A DNA stretch of 64,000 nt from CAWAHD01 sp963781785. GTDB taxonomy: Bacteria > Planctomycetota > Planctomycetia > Isosphaerales > Isosphaeraceae. Shown one piece after another: positions 28,856 to 38,302 of the stretch. Position 1 is the first letter of the stretch, and each line of letters begins with the position of its first letter. The position numbers and the translations under genes were made by a program. Under the pieces are notes generated by a model. That model had not been told where the DNA came from, ran no database searches, and saw nothing but the letters and a program-made list of their open reading frames with translations. The DNA lies in contig CAWAHD010000002.1 in the NCBI GenBank assembly GCA_963781785.1, positions 4,774,001-4,838,000 of the forward strand. The letters are read 5' to 3'.

Positions 28856-31139
28856 ATGGAACGCTGGGCGATCGTGGTGCGAGGCGTCGTCCAGGGCGTC
28901 GGATTCCGCCCGTTCGTGTTCCACCTCGCCGCGCACCGCCACTTGTCCGGCTTCGTGAGGAACCAGACCGGAAGCGTCCTGATCGAGGTCGAGGGGGAAC
29001 CGGCCGCGCTCGAGCGTTTCCTGGCGGATCTCACCGACCAGCCGCCGCCCCTGGCACAGATCGAGCACCTGTCGTGGGAACAACGGCCGCCCCAGGGCGA
29101 GGACCGGTTCCGCGTCGAGATCAGCGAGGACGACGGAGCCAGCCCCGTCTATGTCTCTCCCGACGTGGCCACCTGCAAGGAGTGCCTCGCGGAGCTGTTC
29201 GACCCGGCCGACCGGCGGTTTGGCTACCCGTTTCTCAACTGCACGAATTGCGGCCCGCGGCTGACGATCATCGTCGCTGCCCCGTACGATCGCCGGCGGA
29301 CGACCATGGCGTCGTTCGTCATGTGCGCCGACTGCCGCGCAGAATACGAAAACCCCGCTGACCGCCGGTTCCACGCCCAGCCGACAGCGTGCCCGGCCTG
29401 CGGGCCGCAGCTCGAGCTTCGCGACGCGTCGGCCCAGCCAATCTCCTCAGCAGACCCGATCGCGTTCTTTGCCGCGACCATCCGCGACGGGAAGATCGGA
29501 GCCCTGAAAGGTCTCGGCGGGTATCACCTGGCCTGTGCGGCAACCGACCACCAAGCTGTCGAAGAGCTGCGGCGGCGCAAGCACCGCGATGAAAAGCCGT
29601 TCGCGGTCATGGCGGCCGATTCCGCCGCCGCCGCCGAGCTGGCGGAACTCAGCCCATTAGAGCGCAACCTGCTCGCGTCGGTGCGGGCTCCGATCGTCTT
29701 GTTGCGCAAGCGACAGCCCTGCGAGATTGCCGAGGCGGTTGCGCCCGGCAACCCGTTTCTCGGCGTGATGCTGCCCTATACGCCGCTCCATCATCTCTTG
29801 ATGAGGGCCGTCGACGGCATCCCACTGGTCATGACCAGCGGCAACCGCTCCGACGATCCGATTGCGTACCGGGATGACGCATTCGAGAAACTGGCCGGAA
29901 TCGCCGACGTCTTCCTTACCCACGACCGACCGATCCGGGTGCGCTGCGACGACTCGGTGACCCGTGTCGTCCTTGGGGTCGAGCTCCCCATGCGGCGCTC
30001 GCGCGGATACGCTCCCCTGCCCGTCGAGCTGCCGTCAGAATGTCCATCCCCCATCCTGGCGGTGGGCGGGCAGCTCAAGGCGACGTTTGCCCTGGGCCGG
30101 GCGCGAAGCGTTTCTCAGCCATCACATGGGAGATCTCGATCACTTCGACGCCTACCGTGCGTTCGAGCAGGATGTCAGCTTGTACGAGCAGCTCCTGGCG
30201 ATTCACCCGGAATGCCTGGTCCACGATCTTCATCCGGACTATGTCACGACGCGATACGCCGAAGAAAGAGCAGCCCGATCGGGTGCCCGGCTCATCGCCG
30301 TTCAACACCACCATGCGCATATGGCGAGCTGCATGGCCGAGCACGGCCTGGTCGAGCCGGTGATCGGAGTGGCGTTCGACGGAACCGGGTACGGCACCGA
30401 CGGGGCGGTTTGGGGCGGCGAGTTCCTGGTGGGAGATTACCGAAGTTTTCGCCGCGGAGCACATCTGCGGTACGTCGGCATGCCCGGTGGCGACCGATGC
30501 ATCCGCGAGCCCTGGCGTATGGCACTGGCCTACCTCACTGACTCCGAAGCCGAAATTGCACCGTTCGAGGCGCGGTTTTTGCACGGAGATCTATTGATTC
30601 TGAAAAGGATGATTGCACGCGGGATCAACACGCAGATTACGTCGAGCTCTGGCCGGCTTTTTGATGCGGTCGCGTCGCTGGCAGGAGTTCGAGATCGCGT
30701 CAGCTACGAGGGTCAAGCGGCGGTGGAGCTGGAATGGCTGGCGAGCCAGTCGCCGCCAGGAGAGGATTATCCCTTCGACCTCAACCTGCCGGATCGTGAG
30801 GGGACGTTGCAAGCTCCGATGGTCGTCGACACCCGGCCGCTGATCCGGGCGGTGGCGGAGGACGTGGTGGGTGGGATACCCGTGCCGCAGATCGCCAGGC
30901 GGTTCCACTCCACAATCGTCAGCATGATCGCCGCTGTCTGCGGCCGGCTTCGTTCTGCGACCGGCATCGACGTCGTGGTCTTGAGCGGCGGCGTTTTCAT
31001 GAACGTTCTGCTGACCTCGGAGGTTGTCGCGCGGCTTGCGTCCGACGGTTTCCGTGTGCATCGCCATCGACTGGTGCCGCCCAACGACGGCGGCTTGAGT
31101 TTGGGGCAACTGGCGATTGCCGCGGCCTGCACTCGCTGA
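28856..31139 (+). CDS. hypF: Carbamoyltransferase HypF, frameshifted
   Basis: Makes the cyanide ligand precursor for NiFe hydrogenase by carbamoylating the C-terminal Cys of HypE. The reconstructed product is about 760 residues, the usual length. Domains in order: acylphosphatase (VRGVVQGVGFRPFVF), two zinc ribbons (CKECLAELFDP...NCTNCGPR; MCADCRAEYENP...ACPACGP), a YrdC-like domain (IRDGKIGALKGLGGYHLAC; PLVMTSGNRSDDPI), and a Kae1-like domain with metal His (VQHHHAHMASCMAEHG) and FDGTGYGTDGAVWGGEF. The frame changes near 30110, between LGRAR and AFLSHHMGDLDH. HypA and HypB follow; hypC, hypD, hypE and the hydrogenase subunits are not in the window. Confidence 0.94.
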
Positions 31140-31157
31140 GGCTCGATCCTGGCACGC

Positions 31158-31196
31158 GCCCGCCGGCGCGTCCGCCGCGGAGGCGCCGGCGCGGGC
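31158..31196 (+). other. GC-rich hairpin between hypF and hypA
   Basis: GCCCGCCGGCGC (31158-31169) pairs with GCGCCGGCGCGGGC (31183-31196) as 12 base pairs with a 2-base bulge. No T run follows, so it is not a standard terminator. It sits just upstream of the 13-codon mini-ORF and could act on the mRNA as a processing or attenuation element. Confidence 0.5.
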
Positions 31197-31231
31197 ATTG
31201 ACAACATCGTCTCTGTGAAGGAGGTTGGAAC

Positions 31232-31273
31232 ATGTCGTACCTGAAGCGTTATCTCAAGATTCGCCGCATGTGA
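31232..31273 (+). CDS. 13-codon mini-ORF with a consensus ribosome binding site
   Basis: MSYLKRYLKIRRM followed by TGA. The Shine-Dalgarno AAGGAGG at 31218-31224 with a 7-base spacer is among the strongest in the window. The peptide is strongly basic and amphipathic. It lies between a GC hairpin and hypA, whose start is 23 bases after its stop. It may be a leader peptide, a translation-coupling device for hypA-hypB, or a small functional peptide. It could also be chance or a truncated gene start. Confidence 0.45.
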   Translation: MSYLKRYLKIRRM

Positions 31274-31295
31274 CGCCCCGAGGTATTGCGGACAG

Positions 31296-31640
31296 ATGCA
31301 CGAGCTGTCGATCGCCCTGAGTATTCTGGACCTCGTCGCGGAAGAATCCGCGCGCCGCGAGGGCCGGATCATCGCCGTGCATCTGAAACTCGGACCACTC
31401 TCCGGCGTGGTCCGTGACGCGCTTCTGTCAGCCTACGACCTGGCCCGCGAGGGGAGCGCCACACCCGAGGCGAATCTCGTTGTGGAGGATGTCCCGATTG
31501 TCGTGAACTGCCCGGATTGCGCTGCCGAGCAAGTGCTGCCGTCTCTCCAGGAGCTGCGCTGTCCTGTGTGCGGCGCCCCAACTTTCGAGATCCTGGGCGG
31601 CCGCGAGCTGGAGGTCGTCGCCCTGGAGATCGCCCCATGA
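31296..31640 (+). CDS. hypA: Hydrogenase nickel-incorporation protein HypA
   Basis: Delivers nickel to the large subunit of NiFe hydrogenase together with HypB. The 114-residue length is standard. The N-terminal MHELSIALSIL carries the nickel-binding His2 and Glu3. The zinc site is two CxxC pairs, NCPDC near residue 70 and RCPVCG near residue 88. The C terminus EILGGRELEVVALEI is typical of the family. It overlaps hypB by 4 bases (ATGA), so translation of the two is coupled. HypA also serves urease in some bacteria, but no urease genes are present here. Confidence 0.95.
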   Translation: MHELSIALSILDLVAEESARREGRIIAVHLKLGPLSGVVRDALLSAYDLAREGSATPEANLVVEDVPIVVNCPDCAAEQVLPSLQELRCPVCGAPTFEILGGRELEVVALEIAP

Positions 31641-32389
31641 ACGAGCACCCACGACTGGTCGAGGTCCGGCAGCGCGTCCAGAAGCAGAATGACATCACCG
31701 CCCGCGCGCTGCGCGATCGATTCGCTGAGGCCGGCACGTTCGTCGTGAGCCTGGTGTCCAGCCCCGGGGCCGGTAAGACGGAGTTCCTCGAGCAGGTGCT
31801 CAGGCGGCTTGGCGGCGTGCACCGAGTCGCCGCCTTGGTCGGCGATCTGGCGACCGACAACGACGCCCGCCGGCTGGCCCGGAGCGGGGCGCCGGCGCGG
31901 CAGATTCTCACCGGAACGGTCTGCCACCTCGAAGCGGCGATGGTGGCCGACGCGCTCGACGGCTGGTCGCTCGAACAGCTCGACTACCTGTTCATCGAGA
32001 ACGTCGGCAACCTGGTTTGCCCCGCGACCTTCGACCTGGGCGAGAACCTCCGCCTGGTGCTCTTCTCGGTGGCCGAAGGCGAAGACAAGCCTCTGAAGTA
32101 TCCGACGATCTTCAACACGGCCGACGTGGCGATCATCACCAAGACCGATCTGGCCGCAGCCGTGGAGTTCGACGCCGCAGCCGCACACCGCAGCATCCAG
32201 TCCGTGCGGCCGGGCATTGACGTCTTCGAGCTGTCGGCGAAAACCGGGGCGGGCATGGAAGAATTCATGGACTACGTGATCTCTCGGCGCAGCGGCGCAT
32301 GCAGGCCGCGGCTGAGTCAAGGTCGCACCGAGATCCGGTGCCAGGAGCGGAGCCAATGGTGTATCTTGCCCCGATCGTCGCCCTCGTGA
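31637..32389 (+). CDS. hypB: Hydrogenase nickel-incorporation GTPase HypB
   Basis: The GTPase that drives nickel insertion into NiFe hydrogenase. It is about 250 residues. The P-loop SSPGAGKTEFLEQ, switch segments (ALVGDLATDNDARRL), metal-site Cys/His (GTVCHLEAAMV; NLVCPATFDLGE) and the NKxD-like base motif (IITKTDL) are all present. There is no N-terminal His-rich nickel store, so it is the short type. The conserved part ends near VISRRSG; the final 35 residues read into the start of the next gene and may not be conserved. The GH39-like gene begins inside it, a 34-base overlap. Confidence 0.95.
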   Translation: MNEHPRLVEVRQRVQKQNDITARALRDRFAEAGTFVVSLVSSPGAGKTEFLEQVLRRLGGVHRVAALVGDLATDNDARRLARSGAPARQILTGTVCHLEAAMVADALDGWSLEQLDYLFIENVGNLVCPATFDLGENLRLVLFSVAEGEDKPLKYPTIFNTADVAIITKTDLAAAVEFDAAAAHRSIQSVRPGIDVFELSAKTGAGMEEFMDYVISRRSGACRPRLSQGRTEIRCQERSQWCILPRSSPS

Positions 32390-34089
32390 TGGCCGGCGTG
32401 CTGGTGGCTCCCGCGGCCGCCCAGGACGCTCAGGCTCCGCAGCCCGCCGGCGGATCGTTTCCGGTCACGATCCGGGTCGATGCCTCCATGGCCCGCGGTG
32501 AGCTCGAACCGGTCTGGCGATTCTTCGGCCATGATGAGCCCAATTACACCTACATGAAGGACGGCACGAAGCTGCTCGCACAGCTCGCCGAGCTGAGCCC
32601 CGAACCCGTCTACATTCGCACGCACAACCTGCTCACCTCAGGCGACGGCACGCCGGCTTTGAAGTGGGGCTCGACCGGCGTCTACACCGAGGACTCCGAA
32701 GGCCGGCCCAGGTACGACTGGACGATTCTCGACCGCATCTTCGACACGTATCGACACCGCGGTGTGCGGCCCTACGTTCAGATCGGTTTCATGCCCGAGG
32801 CGCTTTCCACCCACGCCCAGCCCTATCAGCACCGCTGGACGCCGGGCGGGAAAGAGTCGATCTCCACGGGATGGGCATTCCCGCCCAAGGACTACCGGAA
32901 GTGGGCCGCGCTCGTCTTCGAGTGGGTCCGGCACTCGGTAGCCCGGTATGGTCAGACCGAGGTCGAGAAGTGGTACTGGGAGGTGTGGAACGAGCCGAAC
33001 ATCATGTATTGGCGGGGCACCTCCGAGGAGTACCATAAACTGTACGATTACGCCGCCGACGCCGTGAAACGAGCGCTTCCCACGGCCCGGGTTGGCGGCC
33101 CGCATGTCGCCGGCCCACGGTCTCCAGGGGGAACCAGGTTCCTGCGAGAATTCCTTGACCACTGCCTCAAAGGTAATAACCATGCCACGGGCAAAATGGG
33201 TTCACCGCTCGACTTCGTGGCCTTCCACGCCAAGGGCGATCCGCGGTTCATTGCGGGGCACGTCCGTACGGGCGTCGGCGCTCAGTTGCGAGACATCGAC
33301 CGGGGCTTCGAGATCGTCGCCAGCTACCCGGAATTGAAGGGCAAACCAATCATCATCGGCGAATCGGACCCGGACGGCTGCGCCGCCTGCCCGGCATCGA
33401 TCTATGCGCAGAATGGCTATCGCAACGGCACCCTCTACGCCAGTTACACCGCTGCCGCCTTTGCCCGCAAGTATGCCCTGGCCGACCGGCATGGCGTCAA
33501 CTTCCAGGGGGCGGTGACCTGGGCATTCGAGTTTGAAGGCCAGCCGTACTTCGCCGGGTTCCGGGTGCTCTCGACCAACGGACTCGCGTTGCCCGTGCTC
33601 AACGTCTTCCGCATGTTCGGGTTGATGGGCGGCAAGCGGCTCCCCGTCGAGAGCACCTGCGAGGTCGCACTCGAACAGATCCGGCGTGAGGGGGTGCTGG
33701 GCAAACCCGACGTGTCGGCTGTCGCCAGCCTGCGGGATCGCAAGCTCTGTGTGTTGTCCTGGCACCATCACGACGATGATGTGCCGGGGCCGGAGGCGGA
33801 CGTCGCGTTGTCACTCGACAAGCTTCCCGTGAGCGGCGGTCCGCTTCTGATCGAGCACTTCCGAATCGACCAGGACCACAGCAACGTTTACGAGGCGTGG
33901 AAGCGAATGGGATCGCCGCCGCAGCCGACGCCCGGGCAGTATGCCGAGCTGGAGCGATCGTCGAATCTCGCCCTGATCGAGTCGCCCCGCTGGGTCCGGC
34001 CCGAAGGTGGCCAGCTCACGATTCGATTTAGACTGCCGCGCCAGGGAGTATCATTGCTCATCGTCGACTGGGAGCGCGGGCCAAAGTAG
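32356..34089 (+). CDS. Secreted glycoside hydrolase, GH39-like
   Basis: A 577-residue exported glycosidase, probably acting on beta-xylosides or related sugars. The signal peptide is MVYLAPIVALVMAGVLV with cleavage near AAAQD. The clan A barrel carries the acid/base Glu in WEVWNEPNIMYW (about residue 213) and the probable nucleophile Glu in KPIIIGESDPDG (about residue 336). GTRFLREFLDHC and DFVAFHAKGDP fit the GH39 barrel, and a C-terminal beta domain follows. The ATG at 32356 has AGGAG 8 bases upstream and lies inside the end of hypB. This looks like a chance or fused arrangement, since hydrogenase maturation and sugar hydrolysis are unrelated. Confidence 0.85.
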   Translation: MVYLAPIVALVMAGVLVAPAAAQDAQAPQPAGGSFPVTIRVDASMARGELEPVWRFFGHDEPNYTYMKDGTKLLAQLAELSPEPVYIRTHNLLTSGDGTPALKWGSTGVYTEDSEGRPRYDWTILDRIFDTYRHRGVRPYVQIGFMPEALSTHAQPYQHRWTPGGKESISTGWAFPPKDYRKWAALVFEWVRHSVARYGQTEVEKWYWEVWNEPNIMYWRGTSEEYHKLYDYAADAVKRALPTARVGGPHVAGPRSPGGTRFLREFLDHCLKGNNHATGKMGSPLDFVAFHAKGDPRFIAGHVRTGVGAQLRDIDRGFEIVASYPELKGKPIIIGESDPDGCAACPASIYAQNGYRNGTLYASYTAAAFARKYALADRHGVNFQGAVTWAFEFEGQPYFAGFRVLSTNGLALPVLNVFRMFGLMGGKRLPVESTCEVALEQIRREGVLGKPDVSAVASLRDRKLCVLSWHHHDDDVPGPEADVALSLDKLPVSGGPLLIEHFRIDQDHSNVYEAWKRMGSPPQPTPGQYAELERSSNLALIESPRWVRPEGGQLTIRFRLPRQGVSLLIVDWERGPK

Positions 34090-34250
34090 CCCCTGGCGTC
34101 GGCGCTCGATGCGCACGCGAGGGAGGCCGCACTGTGATCCGGCGCCGCGAGCGGGGCCGATGGCTGTGTCTTACCGGTGGAGCGATCTCGTGTGCTACGC
34201 CGCGGGCGTCGGGATTGGGATCCTGTTCGAAAGCTACGATGACCGATTGC

Positions 34251-34874
34251 CTAACTCCCGCGCGTCATTTCTTCGTTCATCATGACGGCGATCGTCTTCG
34301 CGTCGTCGTCTTCGCGGGATTCGAGCGCCCGGATGACGCGTTCTCGCCGGTCATCGGAATGGTTTTGCGAGAGCTTCCACTTCCCCTCGAGCCGCGTGAT
34401 CGCGATGCGGAAGCCGACGATGGCGCCGAGCATTCGATCGACGTGGGGCGCCTTCTCGTTGAAGGTCCACGGCTCGGGCCTGGGGCCCTCGTAGGTCTGG
34501 ACGCTTCTCCGCAAGATCTCGAGCACAGATTCCCGATCTTCGACAGTCTGAAAGGTGCCATAGGCGTGGACGACGGCATAGTTCCAGGTCGGGACCGTTT
34601 CCTCCTCCTCGTACCAGGATGGAGAGATGTAAGTATGTGGGCCCGAGAAGACGGCGAGCGCCTCACCCCGCACGTCCCGCCACTGGGAATTGGCCCTGGC
34701 CATGTGCCCGAGAAGGCAACCGGATGGCTTGACTTCGGGGTCCAGCAGCAAGGGCAAGTGGCTGGCGAAAAGCCCCGTCGGGCCGCTCGTGATGAACGTG
34801 GCGAAGCTGTGCCGCCGAATAAAGCCGTGAAGCTTGGCAGTGTCGGTGACGGCGTGGGCGGGTGGGAGATACAT
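34251..34874 (-). CDS. PaiB-like FMN-binding negative transcriptional regulator
   Basis: A protein of about 207 residues of the PaiB family, which has an FMN-binding split-barrel fold and is linked to repression of sporulation and protease genes in Bacillus. The family opening MYLPPAHAV fixes the start at 34874. Then come HSFATFITSG, ASHLPLLLD, GHMARANSQWRD, FSGPHTYISPSWYEE, VPTWNYAVVHAYG and KWKLSQNHSDDRR, all in family order. The reading frame stays open 66 codons upstream, but only because it passes through a simple hexamer repeat. That extension is very unlikely to be translated. The repeat arrays lie within 400 bases of its start. Confidence 0.88.
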   Translation of the reverse strand: MYLPPAHAVTDTAKLHGFIRRHSFATFITSGPTGLFASHLPLLLDPEVKPSGCLLGHMARANSQWRDVRGEALAVFSGPHTYISPSWYEEEETVPTWNYAVVHAYGTFQTVEDRESVLEILRRSVQTYEGPRPEPWTFNEKAPHVDRMLGAIVGFRIAITRLEGKWKLSQNHSDDRRERVIRALESREDDDAKTIAVMMNEEMTRGS

Positions 34875-34945
34875 TTTATCCCGGGGCTCCGGTCGGGTGG
34901 GAGATAGCGTGGAAGCTCGGAGTTTCCGAGGAAGATTCGGATCGA

Positions 34946-35064
34946 GACTAAGATCAAGACTAAGACTAAGATTAAGACCAAGACTAAGATCAAGACCAAG
35001 ACCAAGACTAAGATCAAGACTAAGACTAAGATTAAGAGTAAGATTAGGATTAAGAGTAGGATTC
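34946..35064 (+). repeat. Hexanucleotide array, arm 1 (AAGAYY type)
   Basis: About 19 units of a 6-base repeat: AAGACT, AAGATT, AAGACC and AAGATC, degrading to AGGATT at the right edge. It is strikingly AT-rich and purine-biased in a GC-rich genome. It is complementary in type to the array at 35168-35255. Confidence 0.9.
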
Positions 35065-35167
35065 TCATGCACTCCCCGTGCGGGTGCTCACGGGGTCGAT
35101 CACAGGCATCTCGACACGTCAATCTGACAAAGGGACCGCCGCGAACAAATTCCCGCTCGTGCTCGCA

Positions 35168-35255
35168 GTCTTCCTCTTGGTCCTAGTCTTAATCTTAATC
35201 TTAATCTTAATCTTAGTCTTAATCTTAGTCTTAGTCTTAGTCTTAGTCTTAGTCT
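35168..35255 (+). repeat. Hexanucleotide array, arm 2 (TCTTAR type)
   Basis: About 14 units of TCTTAA or TCTTAG. This is the reverse complement of the arm 1 unit, so the two arrays form an inverted pair around a loop of about 100 bases, between two divergent genes. Confidence 0.9.
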
Positions 35256-35355
35256 GAACTCTGAATCCCCGTCTTGAATGCGAACGGCATGGCGCTCGCT
35301 CTCGAGCGGTTTGTTCGGCATAATGCATGGTCTATCCCCAACCGAGGAGCCCTCC

Positions 35356-35706
35356 ATGATCACCACCGTCAAGCCATTGCGTCGTGACCCGGCCGAAGTG
35401 GAGCCCTGGGCCGAGACTTGCGGCCAGATTCGCCCGCTGGTCGAGGAACGGGATGAGGCCGCCGCCGAGATTCACCACGTCGAGATTCACGACGCCAAGC
35501 TGCACTACCACGCGCGCACCGACGAATTCTATTACGTCATCGACGGTGAAGGCACGATGGTGCTCGGCGACGACACCATCGAGCTGCACCGTGGCGTCGT
35601 CGTGTACGTACCCAGGGGCGTCCCCCACAAGGCCGTCGGTAAGCTGACCGTCCTGACTGTCTGCATCCCCAGGGGTGTCCTCCACGACATCCACGAGCTG
35701 GAGTGA
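35356..35706 (+). CDS. Cupin domain protein
   Basis: A 116-residue single-domain cupin, likely a small metal-binding enzyme or sugar/ligand binder. Cupin motif 1 is LHYHARTDEFYYVIDGEG (two His and a Glu as metal ligands), and motif 2 is VVYVPRGVPHKAVG (the last His). The ATG at 35356 has GAGGAG upstream and gives MITTVKPLRRDP. Its promoter should lie between arm 2 of the hexamer repeat and the start. It diverges from the PaiB-like gene and ends convergently against the WD40 gene. No specific substrate can be assigned from the sequence. Confidence 0.85.
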   Translation: MITTVKPLRRDPAEVEPWAETCGQIRPLVEERDEAAAEIHHVEIHDAKLHYHARTDEFYYVIDGEGTMVLGDDTIELHRGVVVYVPRGVPHKAVGKLTVLTVCIPRGVLHDIHELE

Positions 35707-35776
35707 ACACCTCGAGAGCGCGCCCGATCGTTCGGTCACCGGAGGAGAACGCGTCGGCGGCGACGGCCACTCGTGA

Positions 35777-38227
35777 TCACTCTCTCGGTCCGAGAACAAC
35801 CGCCAGTGCCGCCCGGCCGAATCGTCGTTCCAGCGAGGCTCGAGGCGGAAGGCCAGGCTTGGGTGGCTCCAGCTTTCTGATCACCTGGCCGTTCTGGCCG
35901 TTCCAGACCAGAAGCACTCCGTCGGCACCTCCGGCCGCGACGCGTGCCCCGCCGGCCGAGGCGGCTACACTGTACACGTAGTCGCCCGCCCCGCTGTAAA
36001 CCCGCGATACCGTCGGTGTCCGGGTTCCACACTCGCACCTGGGAATCGCCCGAGGCGCCGATCACCTCGGGCTTGCCGGCGATCCAGCGCACCGAGGTAA
36101 TCTGCTTTCCCGCCGCCTGAAGCGTTCGAATTTGTTCCCCCGAGTCGAAGTCCCAGACCTTGAGGACGTTGTCGGCGCCGCCGGTGACAAGCTGCTTGCC
36201 GTCTGACTTCCAGTCGACGGCCATGACGTGATGCGTATGTCCTTCGAACGAACGGAGCAGCTTCCCGTCGGGGATGCTCGTCACCTTGAGAAACTTGTCG
36301 GCCGAGGCCGACGCCAGCTTGGTGCCATCCGGGCTGAACCGTAGAGCGAAGACCGTGTCGGAATGAAGCGACGGCAGCGCGTTTCCGAGGAGTCCCTTAT
36401 CGACCTGCCAGATCTTGACCTCGCCGGTGCGCGATGGCTCGCCGCCGCCGGTCGCCAGCAGCCCTCCGTCCGGACTGAAATCCAGCGCCAGCACCCGGAA
36501 AACATGCGAGGCCAGGGTCCTGTGCTCGCGCCACGAGCCCGCGAAGCTCCAGGTCTTGAGAGTGGTATCGGCAGAGGCCGAGACGATTTCCCCCTGGCCG
36601 CGGAAGGCGACTTTCTGGATCGTCCGGCTTGGCGCGCCGTTGGGCGCGGCGTGCCCGAAGGCAATGACGCCTAGACCGGTGGCAGTCTCCCAGACCTTCA
36701 GACCACCCAGACCGTCGGCGGTTGCAACCCGATCGCCACGCGGTGAGAAGGCGACGCTCCGAACCGGACCGCCATGGCCTTTGAGCGTTCGAATGACCTT
36801 GCCGTCGGATCGTGCGATCAATCGGGCGGTGCGGTCGTTCGATCCGGTGATGAGGGTCTTGCCGTCGGGGCTGATGGCCACCGCGAGGATCGGCCCTTGG
36901 TGGCCTGAGCTCAACGTGCCGGTCTGAGCACCGGATCGCGCATTCCACACGCGAACCGTGCCGTCGTCACCGCCGCTCACGATCGTCTCCGGGTCTGAAG
37001 CAGTATCCACATCGATCGCTCGAACCGGTCCCTTGTGACCGGCCAGTACGATCACCTTGGGTTCCGCGGGCTTCGTCTGAGCCTTCCCGCCAACCGGATG
37101 AGCGGCGGAGTCGGCAGGCAATGCCCAGATCCGCACCGTTCCGTCTTCGGAGGCCGAGACGATGCGCAAAGTGTCCGATCGAGCGGGGAGCACGGCCAGA
37201 TCCGACACGGCGGCATGATGTCCCTTCAAGGCAATCTGCTCCCTGCCAAGGGCGGCGTCCAGGCACCTGACCAGGCCGTCGCCTCCTCCGCTGGCGATCG
37301 ACTTGCCGCCGGGCAGAATCGCGACCGCCCGCACGGGGGCAGGCTGAATCAAGGTTCGCAGCAACTTGCCGTCGGGCATGCTCCAGGCCCGGATCGTCTT
37401 GTCGTCGCCGCCCGAGTAGGCGACACTCCCATCAGGCGCGACGGCGAGCGCCGTCACCGGACCGGTATGGCCCGTCAGGGTCTTGGCCAACCGCCCGGTG
37501 GGGGCCGTCCAGATCGTGACGATCTGGTAGCTTCCCGCCGCGAGCAGAGACTGATCGGGGCTGAACCGCAGCGACTGGATCAGGTCTTTATGACCCCCCA
37601 GCGAGATGATCTCCAGCCCCGAGTCCACGTCGTAGACCTGCACCACGTTGGCCCGGCCCGCCGCCACGCGCGCGCCGTCGGTGGTCAGATCCACCGCGTT
37701 GATCGGATTGATCCCGGGCGGAAGATCTCCGAGCACGATCTTCTTGGCCCGATCATCGCGACGCTCGCCCGCGTCGGCCGAATCGTCCCGGGCCCCGGCA
37801 TCGATCCAGAGCTTCAAGAGGCCGAGCTCTTCGGGCGTCAGCGGTTTGTTGACGGGCTTGTCCTTCGGAGGCATGACCGGCTCGACACGGTGCGCCGCCA
37901 TCCGGAATAGCAAGCTCGCATCGGCCTTGCCGCTCACAACGCTCGGACCGCGCTTGCCTCCCTTCAAGATGCCTGCAACCGTTTCGAGATTGAGACGATT
38001 CTCGGCCAGGACCGAGCCATGGCAGCCTGCGCACTTGTTTTGCAGGATCTCGTCGATTTCCCGCGCATAACTGACGGGCTCTTTGCGAGCCGGAATCTTC
38101 ACGTCGATCGACCTTGGCCCAGCCGGGCGCGGCACGGAAGCACCGCCAGGCGCTGCGCGAACGCCATCGGATCGATCGCTGGAAAAGCCGGCAACAACCA
38201 GAAAAGTAAGCCGAGAAATCGGTGCAC
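35777..38227 (-). CDS. Planctomycete cytochrome C / WD40 repeat protein, frameshifted at both ends
   Basis: A protein of about 815 residues with an N-terminal haem domain and a C-terminal WD40 propeller array. A GTG start near 38227 (AAGGATC upstream) would give a signal helix HRFLGLLFWLLPAFPA, then a frame change near 38140 into the main frame. The haem motif is NKCAGCHGSVLAENRL, followed by VMPPKDKPVNKPLTPEEL. Ten or more WD repeats follow (for example GHTGPVTALAVAPDGSVAYS; GGDDGTVRVWN). Another frame change near 36000 (one G too many in GCGGGTT) leads to the last blade VLLVWNGQNGQVIRKLE. It is probably exported and faces the periplasm. The large multi-repeat architecture is typical of planctomycetes. 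Confidence 0.82.
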
Positions 38228-38302
38228 CTGTTGATCCTTCAAGGCTAAAGGTCTTGCCACGCGGCCGGCGCTTTCCTTCACCAGTGCGCCCTTCGTTGCT
38301 AG

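Noticed and set aside
34875..35072. 66-codon upstream extension of the PaiB-like gene (LSLDLSLG-type repeats)
   Set aside because: It consists of translated hexamer repeat, and PaiB proteins begin at the MYLPPAH start.
34280..35122. Leftward 280-codon frame with a long Leu/Ile/Val run
   Set aside because: The hydrophobic run is only the hexamer repeat read in frame, and the remainder is out of frame with the PaiB-like protein.
35119..35328. Leftward Lys/Thr/Ile-rich frame
   Set aside because: It is arm 2 of the hexamer array read as codons, with no ribosome binding site or homology.
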